Part shown: in pieces, positions 7,801-15,778 of the stretch
Layout of the letters: the number at the start of each line of letters is the position of its first letter
How positions within the stretch are numbered: position 1 is the stretch's first letter
NCBI GenBank assembly: GCA_964342585.1
Contig: CAYFHK010000034.1
Location: 1-22,606 of the forward strand
DNA length: 22,606 nucleotides
Reading direction: 5' to 3'
Source: Parvularcula sp964342585
Lineage (GTDB): Bacteria; Pseudomonadota; Alphaproteobacteria; Caulobacterales; Parvularculaceae
The notes under the pieces: generated by a model
Seen by the model: the letters and a program-made list of their open reading frames with translations, nothing else
Databases searched by the model: none
What the model was told of the DNA's origin: nothing
Position numbers and translations under genes: made by a program

Positions 7801-8710
7801 GGCTATATTCCGGGTGGTGATAGGTTTGCTCTAGCGCTTCGCGCAGCGGGGTCGCGGGCACCCCAAAAATCCCAGGCCAATCGATCACATCGAAGACGTC
7901 AGGCGTGACCAGCGCTTTGAGCTGCGTGACGGTAAAGGGCGGATTGCTGTCAAAAATCGCGTAGGTCTTGAGCAGTGAATAGAAGCTCCAATAGGGGATC
8001 TTCACAATCGGCGTTTTCAGCCGCGCGGCCGCCCGCACCTCACGGATCAAATCGATATAGTCGATCTTCTGTAGACCGCTGATATCGTAAGTGCCTTCGA
8101 TTTCTTTTTCGAGGCTGGCACGGCAGATCGCCGAAAAGTCACCGCCATAAAGGGGCTGGCGCAGATATTTGCCACTGCCGGGAATCGGAAAAACAGGCGC
8201 CTTTTCCATAAAGCGCTTAAGCCAGCCAAGGTGCTTTCGGTCGAACCAGCCAAACATCAGTGTGGGGCGCAAGACAACGTGGCGAAAGCCGCTTTCGGCA
8301 ACGATTTTCTCCTGCGCCTTCTTTGTCTCCGTATAAAAATCAACTGCTTTTGAATTGACCACGGATGAGCTCGCATGAACCAGATAATCGCACGGGCCTT
8401 GTTTCAACGCCGCAAGCACGCGCTCGGTCGCAACGATGTTGTTGCGGTGGAATTCATCGCCATCGAGCCCACCGATCTGCGCGTGGAGTATGATCGCCTT
8501 CTCGCAGCTCGCCGCCGCCACTTCCCACTCGCCAGGCTCGGCAAGGTCAGCTTCGATGACCTCAATCTCAGGATGGAGACGGCGTAGCACCTCAACATTC
8601 GCCGGGTGCTTATCGACAGCCACGATTTGATAACGGGTCTCGCCTGCCAGAAGCGTAATGAGGTTTTGCCCCACCAATCCGGCAGCGCCCGTAATCAGTA
8701 CTCGTGTCAT
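7781..8710 (-). CDS. NAD-dependent epimerase/dehydratase
   Basis: A 309-residue extended SDR. The Rossmann motif GAAGLVGQNL is at about residues 7-16, an Asp (VDKHP) follows strand 2, and the catalytic set is SSSVVNS plus YTETK (YxxxK). The motif LRPTLMFG and the substrate region RQPLYGGDF are typical of sugar-nucleotide epimerases and of NDUFA9-like SDRs acting on bound sugars. The substrate is not recognisable. ATG 8710 was chosen because GAGAGG lies seven bases upstream; the longer frame adds 14 residues before the Rossmann strand. It is the first gene of the operon and overlaps the FAD oxidoreductase by 20 bases. A sugar-modifying role tied to the lipid-linked pentose is inferred from position. 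Confidence 0.82.
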   Translation of the reverse strand: MTRVLITGAAGLVGQNLITLLAGETRYQIVAVDKHPANVEVLRRLHPEIEVIEADLAEPGEWEVAAASCEKAIILHAQIGGLDGDEFHRNNIVATERVLAALKQGPCDYLVHASSSVVNSKAVDFYTETKKAQEKIVAESGFRHVVLRPTLMFGWFDRKHLGWLKRFMEKAPVFPIPGSGKYLRQPLYGGDFSAICRASLEKEIEGTYDISGLQKIDYIDLIREVRAAARLKTPIVKIPYWSFYSLLKTYAIFDSNPPFTVTQLKALVTPDVFDVIDWPGIFGVPATPLREALEQTYHHPEYSHVFLEF

Positions 8711-8756
8711 AGCAGCCCTCTCTCCGCCGGCATCGCGTCGCGCAAGGGACATGCCA

Positions 8757-8794
8757 CCGGTGCGGCATCAGCGAAAGGGCTGATACCGCACCGG
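8757..8794 (-). terminator. Long hairpin between OYE gene and the six-gene operon
   Basis: A 16-bp inverted repeat with one mismatch (8757-8772 and 8779-8794) encloses a six-base loop. It begins 14 bases past the stop of the Old Yellow Enzyme gene at 8808 and lies 47 bases before the epimerase start. There is no U-tract after it on the minus strand, so it may be a Rho-assisted terminator, an attenuator or an mRNA 3'-end stabiliser rather than a classical intrinsic terminator. Confidence 0.5.
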
Positions 8795-8807
8795 CGAGAA
8801 ACGTTTG

Positions 8808-9917
8808 TTAATAGAGGGTCTTGATCGCCTCGGCATTGTAATCGCCCAGATCGTCGAGCCGGCCGTCTTTCACTTTGGTGGCCCATTCAGGATCCTGGAG
8901 CAGGGCACGCCCCACGGCGATCATTTCAAACTCGCCTTTTTCCATGCGCGCCAAAAGGTCCTCGATGGGACGGGACTTAGAGCCTTCACCACGGAAGGAG
9001 CCGATGAATTCACCATCCAAGCCAACTGACCCGACGGAGATCGCCGGCAGCCCGGTGAGCTTCTTACACCAACCTGCGAGGTTGAGACCATCTTCGCCAT
9101 CGACTTCGGGGAATTCAGGTTCCCAATAGCGCCGTTGCGATGCGTGGAAGACATCAACGCCCGCATCGACCAGCGGCTTCAGGAAGGTTTCAAGATCGGC
9201 GGGCGTTTCGACCAGCCGCGCGGTGTAATCGAAAAGCTTCCACTGCGACCAGCGCAGGATGATCGGGACATCGCCGACTTTCTCGCGGGTCGCCTTGATG
9301 ATCTCAGCCGCGAAAGTCGTTCGGTCTGCGATGTCGCCACCAAAGCGGTCTTCGCGCTTATTGGTCATCGCCCAGAAGAATTGGTCGATCAGATAGCCGT
9401 GGGCGCCGTGGAATTCGATTGCATCGAACCCCAGCCGCGCCGCGTCGGCCGCCGCCTCAACATAAGCGTTGAGCATGTCTTCGACTTCAGCCGTCGAGGG
9501 GGCCTCGAAAATCTGCTGCCCTTTTGGCGTCACGCCGGAGGGGCTGTCGGTCGGCGCGTCGGGGAAGAGGCCGGTGCCAGACTTCCGGGCGATCCCTTGG
9601 TGCCAGATTTGCGGCGCCATTTTGCCGCCCGCCTCATGCACACCGTCGATCACGGCCTTCCAGCCCTTGAGCGATTGCTCGCCATAGAAAAGCGGAATGT
9701 TGGGGTCATTCGCCGCCCCGCCCCGCGGGATCAGCGTGCCCTCTGAAATGATCAGGCCCACATCGGCAGCGGCCCGGCGTTGATAGTAATCGTGGACATT
9801 CTCGCCCGGCACGCCCTCTGGGCTGAAGGAGCGCGTCATCGGCGCCATGACGATGCGGTTTTCGAAATGCGTGTTCCGGACAGTCACGGGCTGAAACAGG
9901 ATGGAGGTATCAGGCAT
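8808..9917 (-). CDS. Old Yellow Enzyme family NADH:flavin oxidoreductase
   Basis: A 369-residue FMN-dependent (beta/alpha)8 barrel enzyme; members typically reduce activated C=C bonds (enones, nitro compounds) with NAD(P)H. Family marks run through the whole length: LFQPVTV and NRIVMAPMTR at the N-terminus, GLIISEGT, the substrate-binding FHGAHGYLIDQFF (His-x-x-His pair), TNKREDRFGG, and the phosphate-binding AVGRALLQDPEWA near the C-terminus. Length is normal for the family. ATG 9917 is preceded by AAGGGAG five to six bases upstream, better than the in-frame ATG at 9947. The physiological substrate cannot be read from sequence. The TVP38-like gene ends 90 bases upstream on the same strand, so the two may be cotranscribed. 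A long hairpin follows the stop. Confidence 0.9.
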   Translation of the reverse strand: MPDTSILFQPVTVRNTHFENRIVMAPMTRSFSPEGVPGENVHDYYQRRAAADVGLIISEGTLIPRGGAANDPNIPLFYGEQSLKGWKAVIDGVHEAGGKMAPQIWHQGIARKSGTGLFPDAPTDSPSGVTPKGQQIFEAPSTAEVEDMLNAYVEAAADAARLGFDAIEFHGAHGYLIDQFFWAMTNKREDRFGGDIADRTTFAAEIIKATREKVGDVPIILRWSQWKLFDYTARLVETPADLETFLKPLVDAGVDVFHASQRRYWEPEFPEVDGEDGLNLAGWCKKLTGLPAISVGSVGLDGEFIGSFRGEGSKSRPIEDLLARMEKGEFEMIAVGRALLQDPEWATKVKDGRLDDLGDYNAEAIKTLY

Positions 9918-10007
9918 GGAAACTCCCTTGGTCTGAATTGAGCGCATTGATGGCAGGATCGGTTACATTGGCAACCCACATATTCGAGGGGTGGGCATAC
10001 CGCTTCT

Positions 10008-10643
10008 TCAAAGCAGCATCAGCGCGGCATCCGTTTGCGCGCCGATGACGCCCAAGGCCACAGGCCGAATCCACCCAAACGCCAGCGTCCCAATGATGAA
10101 TTTCCGCCGCGCAATGCCGAGCCCCGCCGCGGCGAGACTGCAAATGGCCGCTGGCACCACCGGCGCCACGCGCAGAACCCCGACCGTCAGCGTCCCATGA
10201 TGCCGGAGGCGAGATACCCATTTTGCGACCCGGCGATGCCGGATCACCTCCGCCACCGCCTTTTGCTGCAGATCGGGCGACGACAATTCAAAAAGGAAAA
10301 CCCCAGACGCGATGAGGGCCGCAAAGACCACCCACCCCGCCCCTGGCCCCAAGACCGCGCCCGCGACCAGCACGGTAATACTGCCAAAGGGCAGGACGCT
10401 CACGAACAGAACGAAGGTGAAAAGAAGGAGCACTGAAAAGCCAATCAGCGGGTCGACTTGACCGCGCAAGGCCAAAAGGCGTTCAGCCAGCTCTGTGGGG
10501 CCGATCACAGCCGCAGCACCCAGCCCAGCCAGGGTAAGCGCCGCGACGGCGAGCCCGCCAATCAACGCACGGCGGTAAGACCGCCTCATACCGCCCGGCC
10601 CACGCGATGCGCCCTGGTCAGCTTGCGGCTTCGGCAGCGCCAT
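10008..10643 (-). CDS. TVP38/TMEM64 (VTT-domain) membrane protein
   Basis: A 211-residue protein with a short basic N-terminal tail, one transmembrane helix at about 26-48, and a VTT/SNARE-associated domain of the DedA superfamily. The domain has re-entrant-like segments around VLPFGSITVLVAGAVLGPGAGW and LRVAPVVPAAICSLAAAGLGI, the latter the usual R-x-x-P-x-x-P-type signature. DedA/TVP38 proteins are membrane transporters or scramblases connected with undecaprenyl phosphate recycling or phospholipid flipping; the exact role here is unknown. GGGGAGGAG upstream of ATG 10643 supports this start; an in-frame ATG at 10589 is less likely. It is divergent from rpsO, with 161 bases between. Confidence 0.83.
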   Translation of the reverse strand: MALPKPQADQGASRGPGGMRRSYRRALIGGLAVAALTLAGLGAAAVIGPTELAERLLALRGQVDPLIGFSVLLLFTFVLFVSVLPFGSITVLVAGAVLGPGAGWVVFAALIASGVFLFELSSPDLQQKAVAEVIRHRRVAKWVSRLRHHGTLTVGVLRVAPVVPAAICSLAAAGLGIARRKFIIGTLAFGWIRPVALGVIGAQTDAALMLL

Positions 10644-10804
10644 CTCGTCGGCTCCTCCCCAGGTATCTGATACACCGTCGCCAAAGACCCGTTCATTCCG
10701 TGAACTGGCTTGCGTTGCAACGGTTCTTGGCTTAGCTCGCGCCTCTTCTGCTGGTCGGTGTCCTGGCGGAGAAGACGATCAAAAACGGCACCGCGGAGAA
10801 AAAC
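10644..10804. promoter_or_regulatory. Divergent intergenic region, TVP38 gene / rpsO
   Basis: These 161 bases must carry the rpsO promoter and leader, and the promoter for the divergent membrane protein. The best plus-strand guess is TTGCGT at 10710-10715 followed at 17 bases by TAGCTC, a poor match. GGAG eight to nine bases before ATG 10805 is the rpsO ribosome-binding site. I do not see a clear S15-type autoregulatory pseudoknot by eye. Confidence 0.3.
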
Positions 10805-11074
10805 ATGTCGATTTCCCCTGTCCGCAAGGCGGAACTGATCTCGGAATACGGAACCAAAGACGGTGACACAGGGTCACCCGAAGTGCAGGTCGCGATCCTA
10901 ACCGAGCGGATCAATAACCTCACCGAGCACTTCAAAGAGCACAAAAAAGACAACCACTCGCGTCGCGGCCTTTTGATGATGGTCTCGCAGCGCCGCCGTC
11001 TCCTCGACTACGTCAAGAAGAGCAGCGAAGATCGCTATCAGTCGCTGATCGAGCGGCTTGGCCTGCGTCGCTAA
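10805..11074 (+). CDS. rpsO: 30S ribosomal protein S15
   Basis: An 89-residue protein of exactly the usual S15 length. Typical stretches are KAELISEYG, DTGSPEVQVAILTERINNLTEH, HKKDNHSRRGLLMMVSQRRRLLDYVK and the C-terminal YQSLIERLGLRR. S15 binds the central domain of 16S rRNA early in 30S assembly and in E. coli represses its own mRNA. GGAG precedes the ATG. In many proteobacteria pnp follows rpsO; here it does not, and a strong terminator closes the gene, so it is monocistronic. Confidence 0.98.
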   Translation: MSISPVRKAELISEYGTKDGDTGSPEVQVAILTERINNLTEHFKEHKKDNHSRRGLLMMVSQRRRLLDYVKKSSEDRYQSLIERLGLRR

Positions 11075-11102
11075 GCGCGCGGTCGCATCTCCAGAGATTC
11101 AG

Positions 11103-11133
11103 AACGCGGCGCCATGTTGGTGCCGCGTTTTTT
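11103..11133 (+). terminator. Intrinsic terminator of rpsO
   Basis: An 11-bp stem (AACGCGGCGCC at 11103-11113 and GGTGCCGCGTT at 11119-11129, with one G-U pair) closes a five-base loop. It is followed by a T-run to 11133. It lies 28 bases after the rpsO stop codon. Confidence 0.93.
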
Positions 11134-11198
11134 GTGTTTACGGCCTGTGTAGCTTCCGCGCTTAAGAAGGATCGCGTAAAAATGGATCGGGGCGTTCA

Positions 11199-12440
11199 GT
11201 GAAACTCGGCTATCTCCTCAACACCTATCCGGTGACGAGCGGCACCTTTATCCGCCGGGAGATCGCTGGGGTCGAGGCGGAGGGATTACCGGTCACGCGA
11301 TATGCGGTTCGGCGGTGGGATGACCAATTGGTCGACCCGCTGGACCAAGCCGAACAAGCCAAGACGCATTACCTGCTCACGGGCAATGCCAAGGCCCTGG
11401 CCACGGCTTTCGCCGCGGAGCTGAAAGACAATTTCGCGGGGGTGCGACGCGCGCTGCCGGTCTGGCGGCAGATCGCAAAAGCAACACCCGGGATCGCGCG
11501 GCCCATCGCCTATTTATTGGAAGCCGCCTATTTGCGCCGCCGTACAGCGGCCGATGGCGTTACCCATCTGCACACGCATTTCGCCACCAATGCGACGACC
11601 GTGGCGATGCTCTGCCACCTCATGGGCGGGCCGACCTATTCCTTCACCGCACATGGCCCCGATGAGTTTGTGAGCCCAGAGCAGTTCCGGTTCGACCTCA
11701 AAATGGAACATGCCCGCTTTGCGGTCGCGATCAGCCATTATGGCCGGATGCAGCTCCTCCGCTGGGGCGGGCTTGAACACCGCGAGAAGATCCATATCGG
11801 CCGATGCGGCCTGCCCTTGGAGGATTTCGCGCCAAGCCCGGTGCCGGAAAGCCAGACCCTGATCTGCATCGGAAGGCTTTGCCCGCAAAAGGGCCAGGCC
11901 CTGATCCCCGAAGCCGTGGCGCCGCTGGTGCGTGAATTCCCCCAGCTCAAAATCGTGCTCATCGGCGATGGCGAAACCCGCGGCCTGATCGAAAGCGAGA
12001 TTGACCGGCTCAATCTGCGCAACAACATCGAGCTGACCGGTTGGATGGAGAACCGTCTCGTCCGCGAGCACCTGAAAGAGGCACGCGCGCTAATGCTTCC
12101 GAGCTTTGCCGAAGGCCTGCCCATCGTGATCATGGAGGCTATGGCGCTCGGGCGCCCTGCCATCTCCACTTATATTGCGGGCATTCCCGAACTGCTCGAC
12201 GCCGAATGCGGCTGGATCGTGCCCGCGAGCTCCGTCGAGGATCTGCGCGCAGCGATCCGCGATTGCCTCACCGCGAGCCCTTCGCGGCTCAGTGCCATGG
12301 GCGCCGAAGCGCGGCGGCGGGTGGAACAGCACCACGATATCACCCGGCTCGGCCGTCAATTGGCCGCCTGGTTTGAGGGCCGCGAAGCGCCGACCGAAAC
12401 GCAAGCGCCTGATCTGCCAAAGGCCCGTACCGCGTGTTAA
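11199..12440 (+). CDS. GT4-family glycosyltransferase
   Basis: A 413-residue GT-B fold retaining glycosyltransferase. The N-terminal half has LLNTYPVTSGTFIRREI (5-21), HLHTHFATN and YSFTAHGPDEF, typical of exopolysaccharide transferases of the WcaL/ExoL kind. The C-terminal half (from about 219) has ICIGRLCPQKG and VLIGDGETR, then the donor-binding acidic motif FAEGLPIVIMEAMALG (E-x7-E). These enzymes use nucleotide sugars and build cell-surface polysaccharide or glycolipid. The start is GTG at 11199: it is the only codon giving the full first beta strand. The ribosome-binding site GGATCGGGG is only fair. It is preceded by the rpsO terminator and followed 61 bases later by the AmpG-like gene on the same strand. 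Sugar and acceptor cannot be told. Confidence 0.88.
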   Translation: MKLGYLLNTYPVTSGTFIRREIAGVEAEGLPVTRYAVRRWDDQLVDPLDQAEQAKTHYLLTGNAKALATAFAAELKDNFAGVRRALPVWRQIAKATPGIARPIAYLLEAAYLRRRTAADGVTHLHTHFATNATTVAMLCHLMGGPTYSFTAHGPDEFVSPEQFRFDLKMEHARFAVAISHYGRMQLLRWGGLEHREKIHIGRCGLPLEDFAPSPVPESQTLICIGRLCPQKGQALIPEAVAPLVREFPQLKIVLIGDGETRGLIESEIDRLNLRNNIELTGWMENRLVREHLKEARALMLPSFAEGLPIVIMEAMALGRPAISTYIAGIPELLDAECGWIVPASSVEDLRAAIRDCLTASPSRLSAMGAEARRRVEQHHDITRLGRQLAAWFEGREAPTETQAPDLPKARTAC

Positions 12441-12501
12441 CCCTATTGGGCCGAAACAGGCTTAGTGTTGTGGGGCGGTCAAAGGGCAAGGAGCGCAAGA
12501 A

Positions 12502-14313
12502 GTGAGTGAAGCCATCCATGCGGCGCCCGCCGCGTCTGCCAAAGCGTCTTTCCGCCTACCGCCCAATGTGGCGATGGTGTTTTTGGGCTTTGCTTCCGGC
12601 TTGCCTTACGCCGTCTTTACCGGGACGATCATCGCCTGGTTTGCGACCTATGAGATCAATGCGCGCTCCATCGGCGTCTTTTCGATGTCGAGCCTACCTT
12701 ACGTCTTCAAGTTCCTGTGGTCACCGATCCTTGGCGCATCGAGCCCGCCGCTGTTGTCGAAGCTGCAATCGGTCAGCCGGCTGCGCGCCTGGATTTTGGT
12801 CTCGCTGGCGCTGATCACGCCGATCCTGTTCATTCTGCCTTCGCTCGATCCCGAAAAGCATATCGGCATCATTGCCGTCCTCGCACTCGTGGCGATCTTC
12901 GCGTCGGCCACACAGGACATCGCGATCGGCGGCTGGCGGATCCGCGTCGCCCGGACGAAGGACGAGTTAAACACGCTCACCGCCATCGAACAATTCTGTT
13001 ATCGGATCGCCTCCTTCTTCGGCGCCGCCGTTGCCTTCGTCGTGGCGCAGAATTTCGGTTGGGAGGTGGCGTGGATCTTCATCGCGGGGCTCGTTGCGGT
13101 GTGCTTCATCAGCGTCTACTTCGTGCCCGATCCGCAAATCGACCAAGACGAAGAAGCAGAGGCGCCCCATATCGAGCTGGGCGGTACGCTGCTGCCGTCT
13201 GAGCGCCGCGCAATCCTCTTGCCCGTGCTGATCGCCTGGGCCGTCGCCATCACGGTCGTCTTCTTGTTCATGACCTATATTCTCAATCAGGAGAATGCGG
13301 TGGGCACCGCCATCGCGGCGGGCGCGGGCGGCATTGCCATGGTCCTCCGGATCCTTCCCGGGGTGAACGCCGAGCTGACGGGCGAGACGATCCTCCAGAC
13401 GCGGAATTTCACGCTTTATTGCGGGCCGATCATCATCCTGGTCTGCGTTTTGTCCCCCGTCATCGCCGCGCTCGCGGTCATGCGCAAAGCGGGCACGCAA
13501 TTGGTGGGACAGGCCCCGGCTGTCGGCAAGGCCGACACGCTCTATCGCACCCTGCTTGAGCCCTTCATCGATTTCGTCACGCGCTTTCGCTATGCGCTCA
13601 TCCCAATCCTCGTTCTCGTCCTCTTCTATCGGTATGCCGATGGCGTTTGGGGCGCGTTCGCCTATCCCTTCTATCTCGGTGCCCCCGAAGTGAATGGGGG
13701 GCTGGGACATACGCTGGCAGAGGTCGCCGCCGCGTCGAAAACCTTCGGTGTCCTCATGGTCATCGCCGGCGTCGCCGTGGGCGGCACCATGCTGCGCCTG
13801 ATGGGGCAAATGCCGGCGCTCTTTCTTGGGGCGGTGCTCGCCGCCGCCACGAACCTTCTCTACGCGGACCTTGCAGAGGGCGCGGCCTATGTCGATCAGT
13901 TCATCGCAGCCGTGCACATCGATATCCTGTTCCCGCCGATCAATGCGCTCGTGAATCTGCTTTCGCCCGACGAAGATGTCGTCGTTGGCAATGCGCTTGG
14001 CCGGTTGATGGTGGTGATTGCGGCCGAAAACCTTGCCGTCGGAATCGCCAGCGTGGTGTATGTGGCTTACCTCTCGTCCATCGTGAACAAGCGCTATGCG
14101 GCCGTTCAGTATGCGATCCTCGCCTCGCTTTCACTGCTTGTGGCCGTTCTCGGTCGCGGCTTCTTAGGCGAGCTGATCGATGGACGCGGCTTCGCCTACG
14201 TGTTCATTCTGACGGCGATCCTCGGCTTGCTCGGCGTGGCCGCCGCGCTGGCCGAATGGGTGCGCGTGGGCAAAGCCCGGCCGACCTTCGCGGGCACCGG
14301 GCAAGACGCCTAA
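12502..14313 (+). CDS. AmpG-like muropeptide permease (MFS), enlarged
   Basis: A 603-residue polytopic membrane protein of the AmpG branch of the major facilitator superfamily. AmpG imports GlcNAc-anhydroMurNAc peptides for cell-wall recycling. Family marks are FLGFASGLPYAVFTGT (about 28-43), SLPYVFKFLWSPILG, and ATQDIAIGGWRIR, the last close to the SQDIAIDAYR motif of AmpG. A second-half YRYADGVWGAFAYPFYL and AAASKTFGVLMVIAGVAVGG match the repeat after the central loop. It is about 110 residues longer than E. coli AmpG. The extra part includes a central block (about 235-345) with two more hydrophobic segments and a loop. GTG 12502 is used because AAGGAG lies eight bases upstream and no ATG fits. 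It converges on the lipoprotein gene with a four-base gap. Another substrate for this enlarged form is possible. Confidence 0.82.
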   Translation: MSEAIHAAPAASAKASFRLPPNVAMVFLGFASGLPYAVFTGTIIAWFATYEINARSIGVFSMSSLPYVFKFLWSPILGASSPPLLSKLQSVSRLRAWILVSLALITPILFILPSLDPEKHIGIIAVLALVAIFASATQDIAIGGWRIRVARTKDELNTLTAIEQFCYRIASFFGAAVAFVVAQNFGWEVAWIFIAGLVAVCFISVYFVPDPQIDQDEEAEAPHIELGGTLLPSERRAILLPVLIAWAVAITVVFLFMTYILNQENAVGTAIAAGAGGIAMVLRILPGVNAELTGETILQTRNFTLYCGPIIILVCVLSPVIAALAVMRKAGTQLVGQAPAVGKADTLYRTLLEPFIDFVTRFRYALIPILVLVLFYRYADGVWGAFAYPFYLGAPEVNGGLGHTLAEVAAASKTFGVLMVIAGVAVGGTMLRLMGQMPALFLGAVLAAATNLLYADLAEGAAYVDQFIAAVHIDILFPPINALVNLLSPDEDVVVGNALGRLMVVIAAENLAVGIASVVYVAYLSSIVNKRYAAVQYAILASLSLLVAVLGRGFLGELIDGRGFAYVFILTAILGLLGVAAALAEWVRVGKARPTFAGTGQDA

Positions 14314-14317
14314 GAGC

Positions 14318-14749
14318 TTAGCTGCCGACCCTTGGCGCAAGCCCTGCGGTGCATCGCTCAAACGGCGGGGCGGGCACACCGGCAATTGATGCCATGGTCG
14401 TCAGCTCACGCACGGTCCCACCCGCCGGCATGACGATCGCCATGGCCCGGCAATCCCCCAAATCATAGCGGCGGAATTCGTTCGCGCCCTCACGCCGCAC
14501 CAAGGCAGGCGCGCCGACCACGGCTTCAAGCCTCGCCACAGGCTGACCGAGAAATCGCTCGGCCTTCGGTCCCGGCGGAGCATCGTCCTGTCTGCGGATG
14601 AGATCGCCAATCGGATCACCCTCGCCAGGCGCCGAGCGGCCCGACAATCCGCCCCCGGTCGTGCCGCATGCAGCCAGCGTGATCGCGATGAGCGCGAAGG
14701 CGAGATTTGCCCTCAGACCGGAAGACGCGATAGGGCGGCAGCGAAGCAT
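14318..14749 (-). CDS. Small predicted lipoprotein, function unknown
   Basis: A 143-residue protein with a lipoprotein signal: a basic start MLRCRPIASSGLR, a hydrophobic core, and lipobox LAAC (Cys at about 28) followed by GTTGGG. The mature part has a predicted short folded region (FLGQPVARLEAVVGAPALVRREG...FRRYDLGDC...) with two further cysteines, in DLGDC and ERCTAGL. The FLGQPVARLEAVVGAP...RRYD pattern is reminiscent of small SmpA/OmlA-like or hypothetical alphaproteobacterial lipoproteins, but I do not recognise a family with confidence. AGGAG seven bases upstream fixes the ATG at 14749. That start codon overlaps or faces the start region of the divergent kinase. Confidence 0.75.
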   Translation of the reverse strand: MLRCRPIASSGLRANLAFALIAITLAACGTTGGGLSGRSAPGEGDPIGDLIRRQDDAPPGPKAERFLGQPVARLEAVVGAPALVRREGANEFRRYDLGDCRAMAIVMPAGGTVRELTTMASIAGVPAPPFERCTAGLAPRVGS

Positions 14750-14768
14750 GACGGATCTCCTGAAATTT

Positions 14769-15764
14769 ATGACCGAAATCGACGTTATCGCCATCGGCAA
14801 TGCCATCGTAGACGTGTTGGCGCACACTGACGACGCCTTTCTCACCACGCACGACGTGCCTAAGGGCGGCATGGTGCTGATCGACACGGCGAAAGCCGCC
14901 TCGATCACCGCCGCTTTGAGCGCGACCGACCAGGTGGCGGGCGGCTCCGCTGGCAATTCGGTGGCCTGCCTTGCAAGCATCGGCGGCAAGGCGGCATTCG
15001 TCGGCAAAGTGGCAGACGATGTGCTCGGCGAAGTCTATCGCCGGTCGATGCGCGACCTAGGCGTCAGCATGGACACCGCGCCCTTGCGCGACGGTCTTGG
15101 GACCGGGCGCTGCCTGATCGCCGTGACGCCCGATGCCGAGCGCTCTATGGCCACCTTTTTGGGGGCGGCGGGCTTTGTCTCCGACGAGGATGTGGAAGAG
15201 CGCGCGATTGAGTCGGCGCAAGTGACCTATTTCGAAGGCTATTTGTTCGAAGGCGAAGGCCCGCGTAGCGCCTTCATCAAGGCGTGCGAAATCGCCCGCG
15301 CGAAAGGCCGGAAGACCGCCCTCACCTTGTCTGATGTCGGCGTGGTCGAGCGCAATCGCGACGCGCTCCTCTCCTTCATCGATGGGCATGTCGACCTTCT
15401 CTTCGCGAACCAAGAAGAAGCGCGGGCGCTGTTCGGCAATCATGACGAAGCGGGCGCGCTGGCCGATGCCATGTCGAAGCTTGTGCCTTACGGCGCCGTG
15501 ACACGCTCCGAGCAGGGATCATTGGTTTATGGCCCCGATACCCCCGTCGAAGAGGTGCCCGCCGTGGCCCCGCCGCAATTGGTCGACACGACCGGCGCGG
15601 GCGATGCCTATGCCGGCGGCTTCCTTTATGGCTTTACGCGGGACATGCCGCTGAAACAGTGCGCGGCGCTCGGCTCACTCGCCGCCTCAGAAGTGATTTC
15701 CCATATGGGTCCCCGTCCGGAAATCAGCCTACGGACGCTGGCGAAAGACAATGGCCTGATCTGA
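14769..15764 (+). CDS. PfkB-family sugar/nucleoside kinase, adenosine-kinase-like
   Basis: A 331-residue ribokinase-fold kinase. The N-terminus MTEIDVIAIGNAIVDVLAH and GGSAGN (58-63) form the sugar-binding side. The PfkB signature 2 is DTTGAGD (273-279), with the catalytic Asp279 and anion-hole glycines. The overall sequence resembles the alphaproteobacterial proteins annotated as adenosine kinase, which phosphorylate adenosine or a related nucleoside/sugar with ATP; the precise substrate is not certain. I prefer ATG 14769 because it gives the standard short N-terminus. ATG 14748 is possible and would make the start codons of this gene and the lipoprotein overlap by two bases. Neither has a good ribosome-binding site. 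It is followed by two hairpins before hisE, which points toward it. Confidence 0.85.
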   Translation: MTEIDVIAIGNAIVDVLAHTDDAFLTTHDVPKGGMVLIDTAKAASITAALSATDQVAGGSAGNSVACLASIGGKAAFVGKVADDVLGEVYRRSMRDLGVSMDTAPLRDGLGTGRCLIAVTPDAERSMATFLGAAGFVSDEDVEERAIESAQVTYFEGYLFEGEGPRSAFIKACEIARAKGRKTALTLSDVGVVERNRDALLSFIDGHVDLLFANQEEARALFGNHDEAGALADAMSKLVPYGAVTRSEQGSLVYGPDTPVEEVPAVAPPQLVDTTGAGDAYAGGFLYGFTRDMPLKQCAALGSLAASEVISHMGPRPEISLRTLAKDNGLI

Positions 15765-15778
15765 GGGGCGCAGCATCC

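Noticed and set aside
11199..12440. GT4 enzyme as the arabinosyltransferase of the lipid-pentose operon
   Set aside because: GT4 enzymes use nucleotide sugars in the cytosol, and the gene is on the other strand, 2.5 kb beyond the operon start and behind a terminator.
12967..13917. 316-residue minus-strand frame
   Set aside because: It lies wholly opposite the AmpG-like permease and is a charged, His/Asp/Glu-rich shadow translation without any fold signature.
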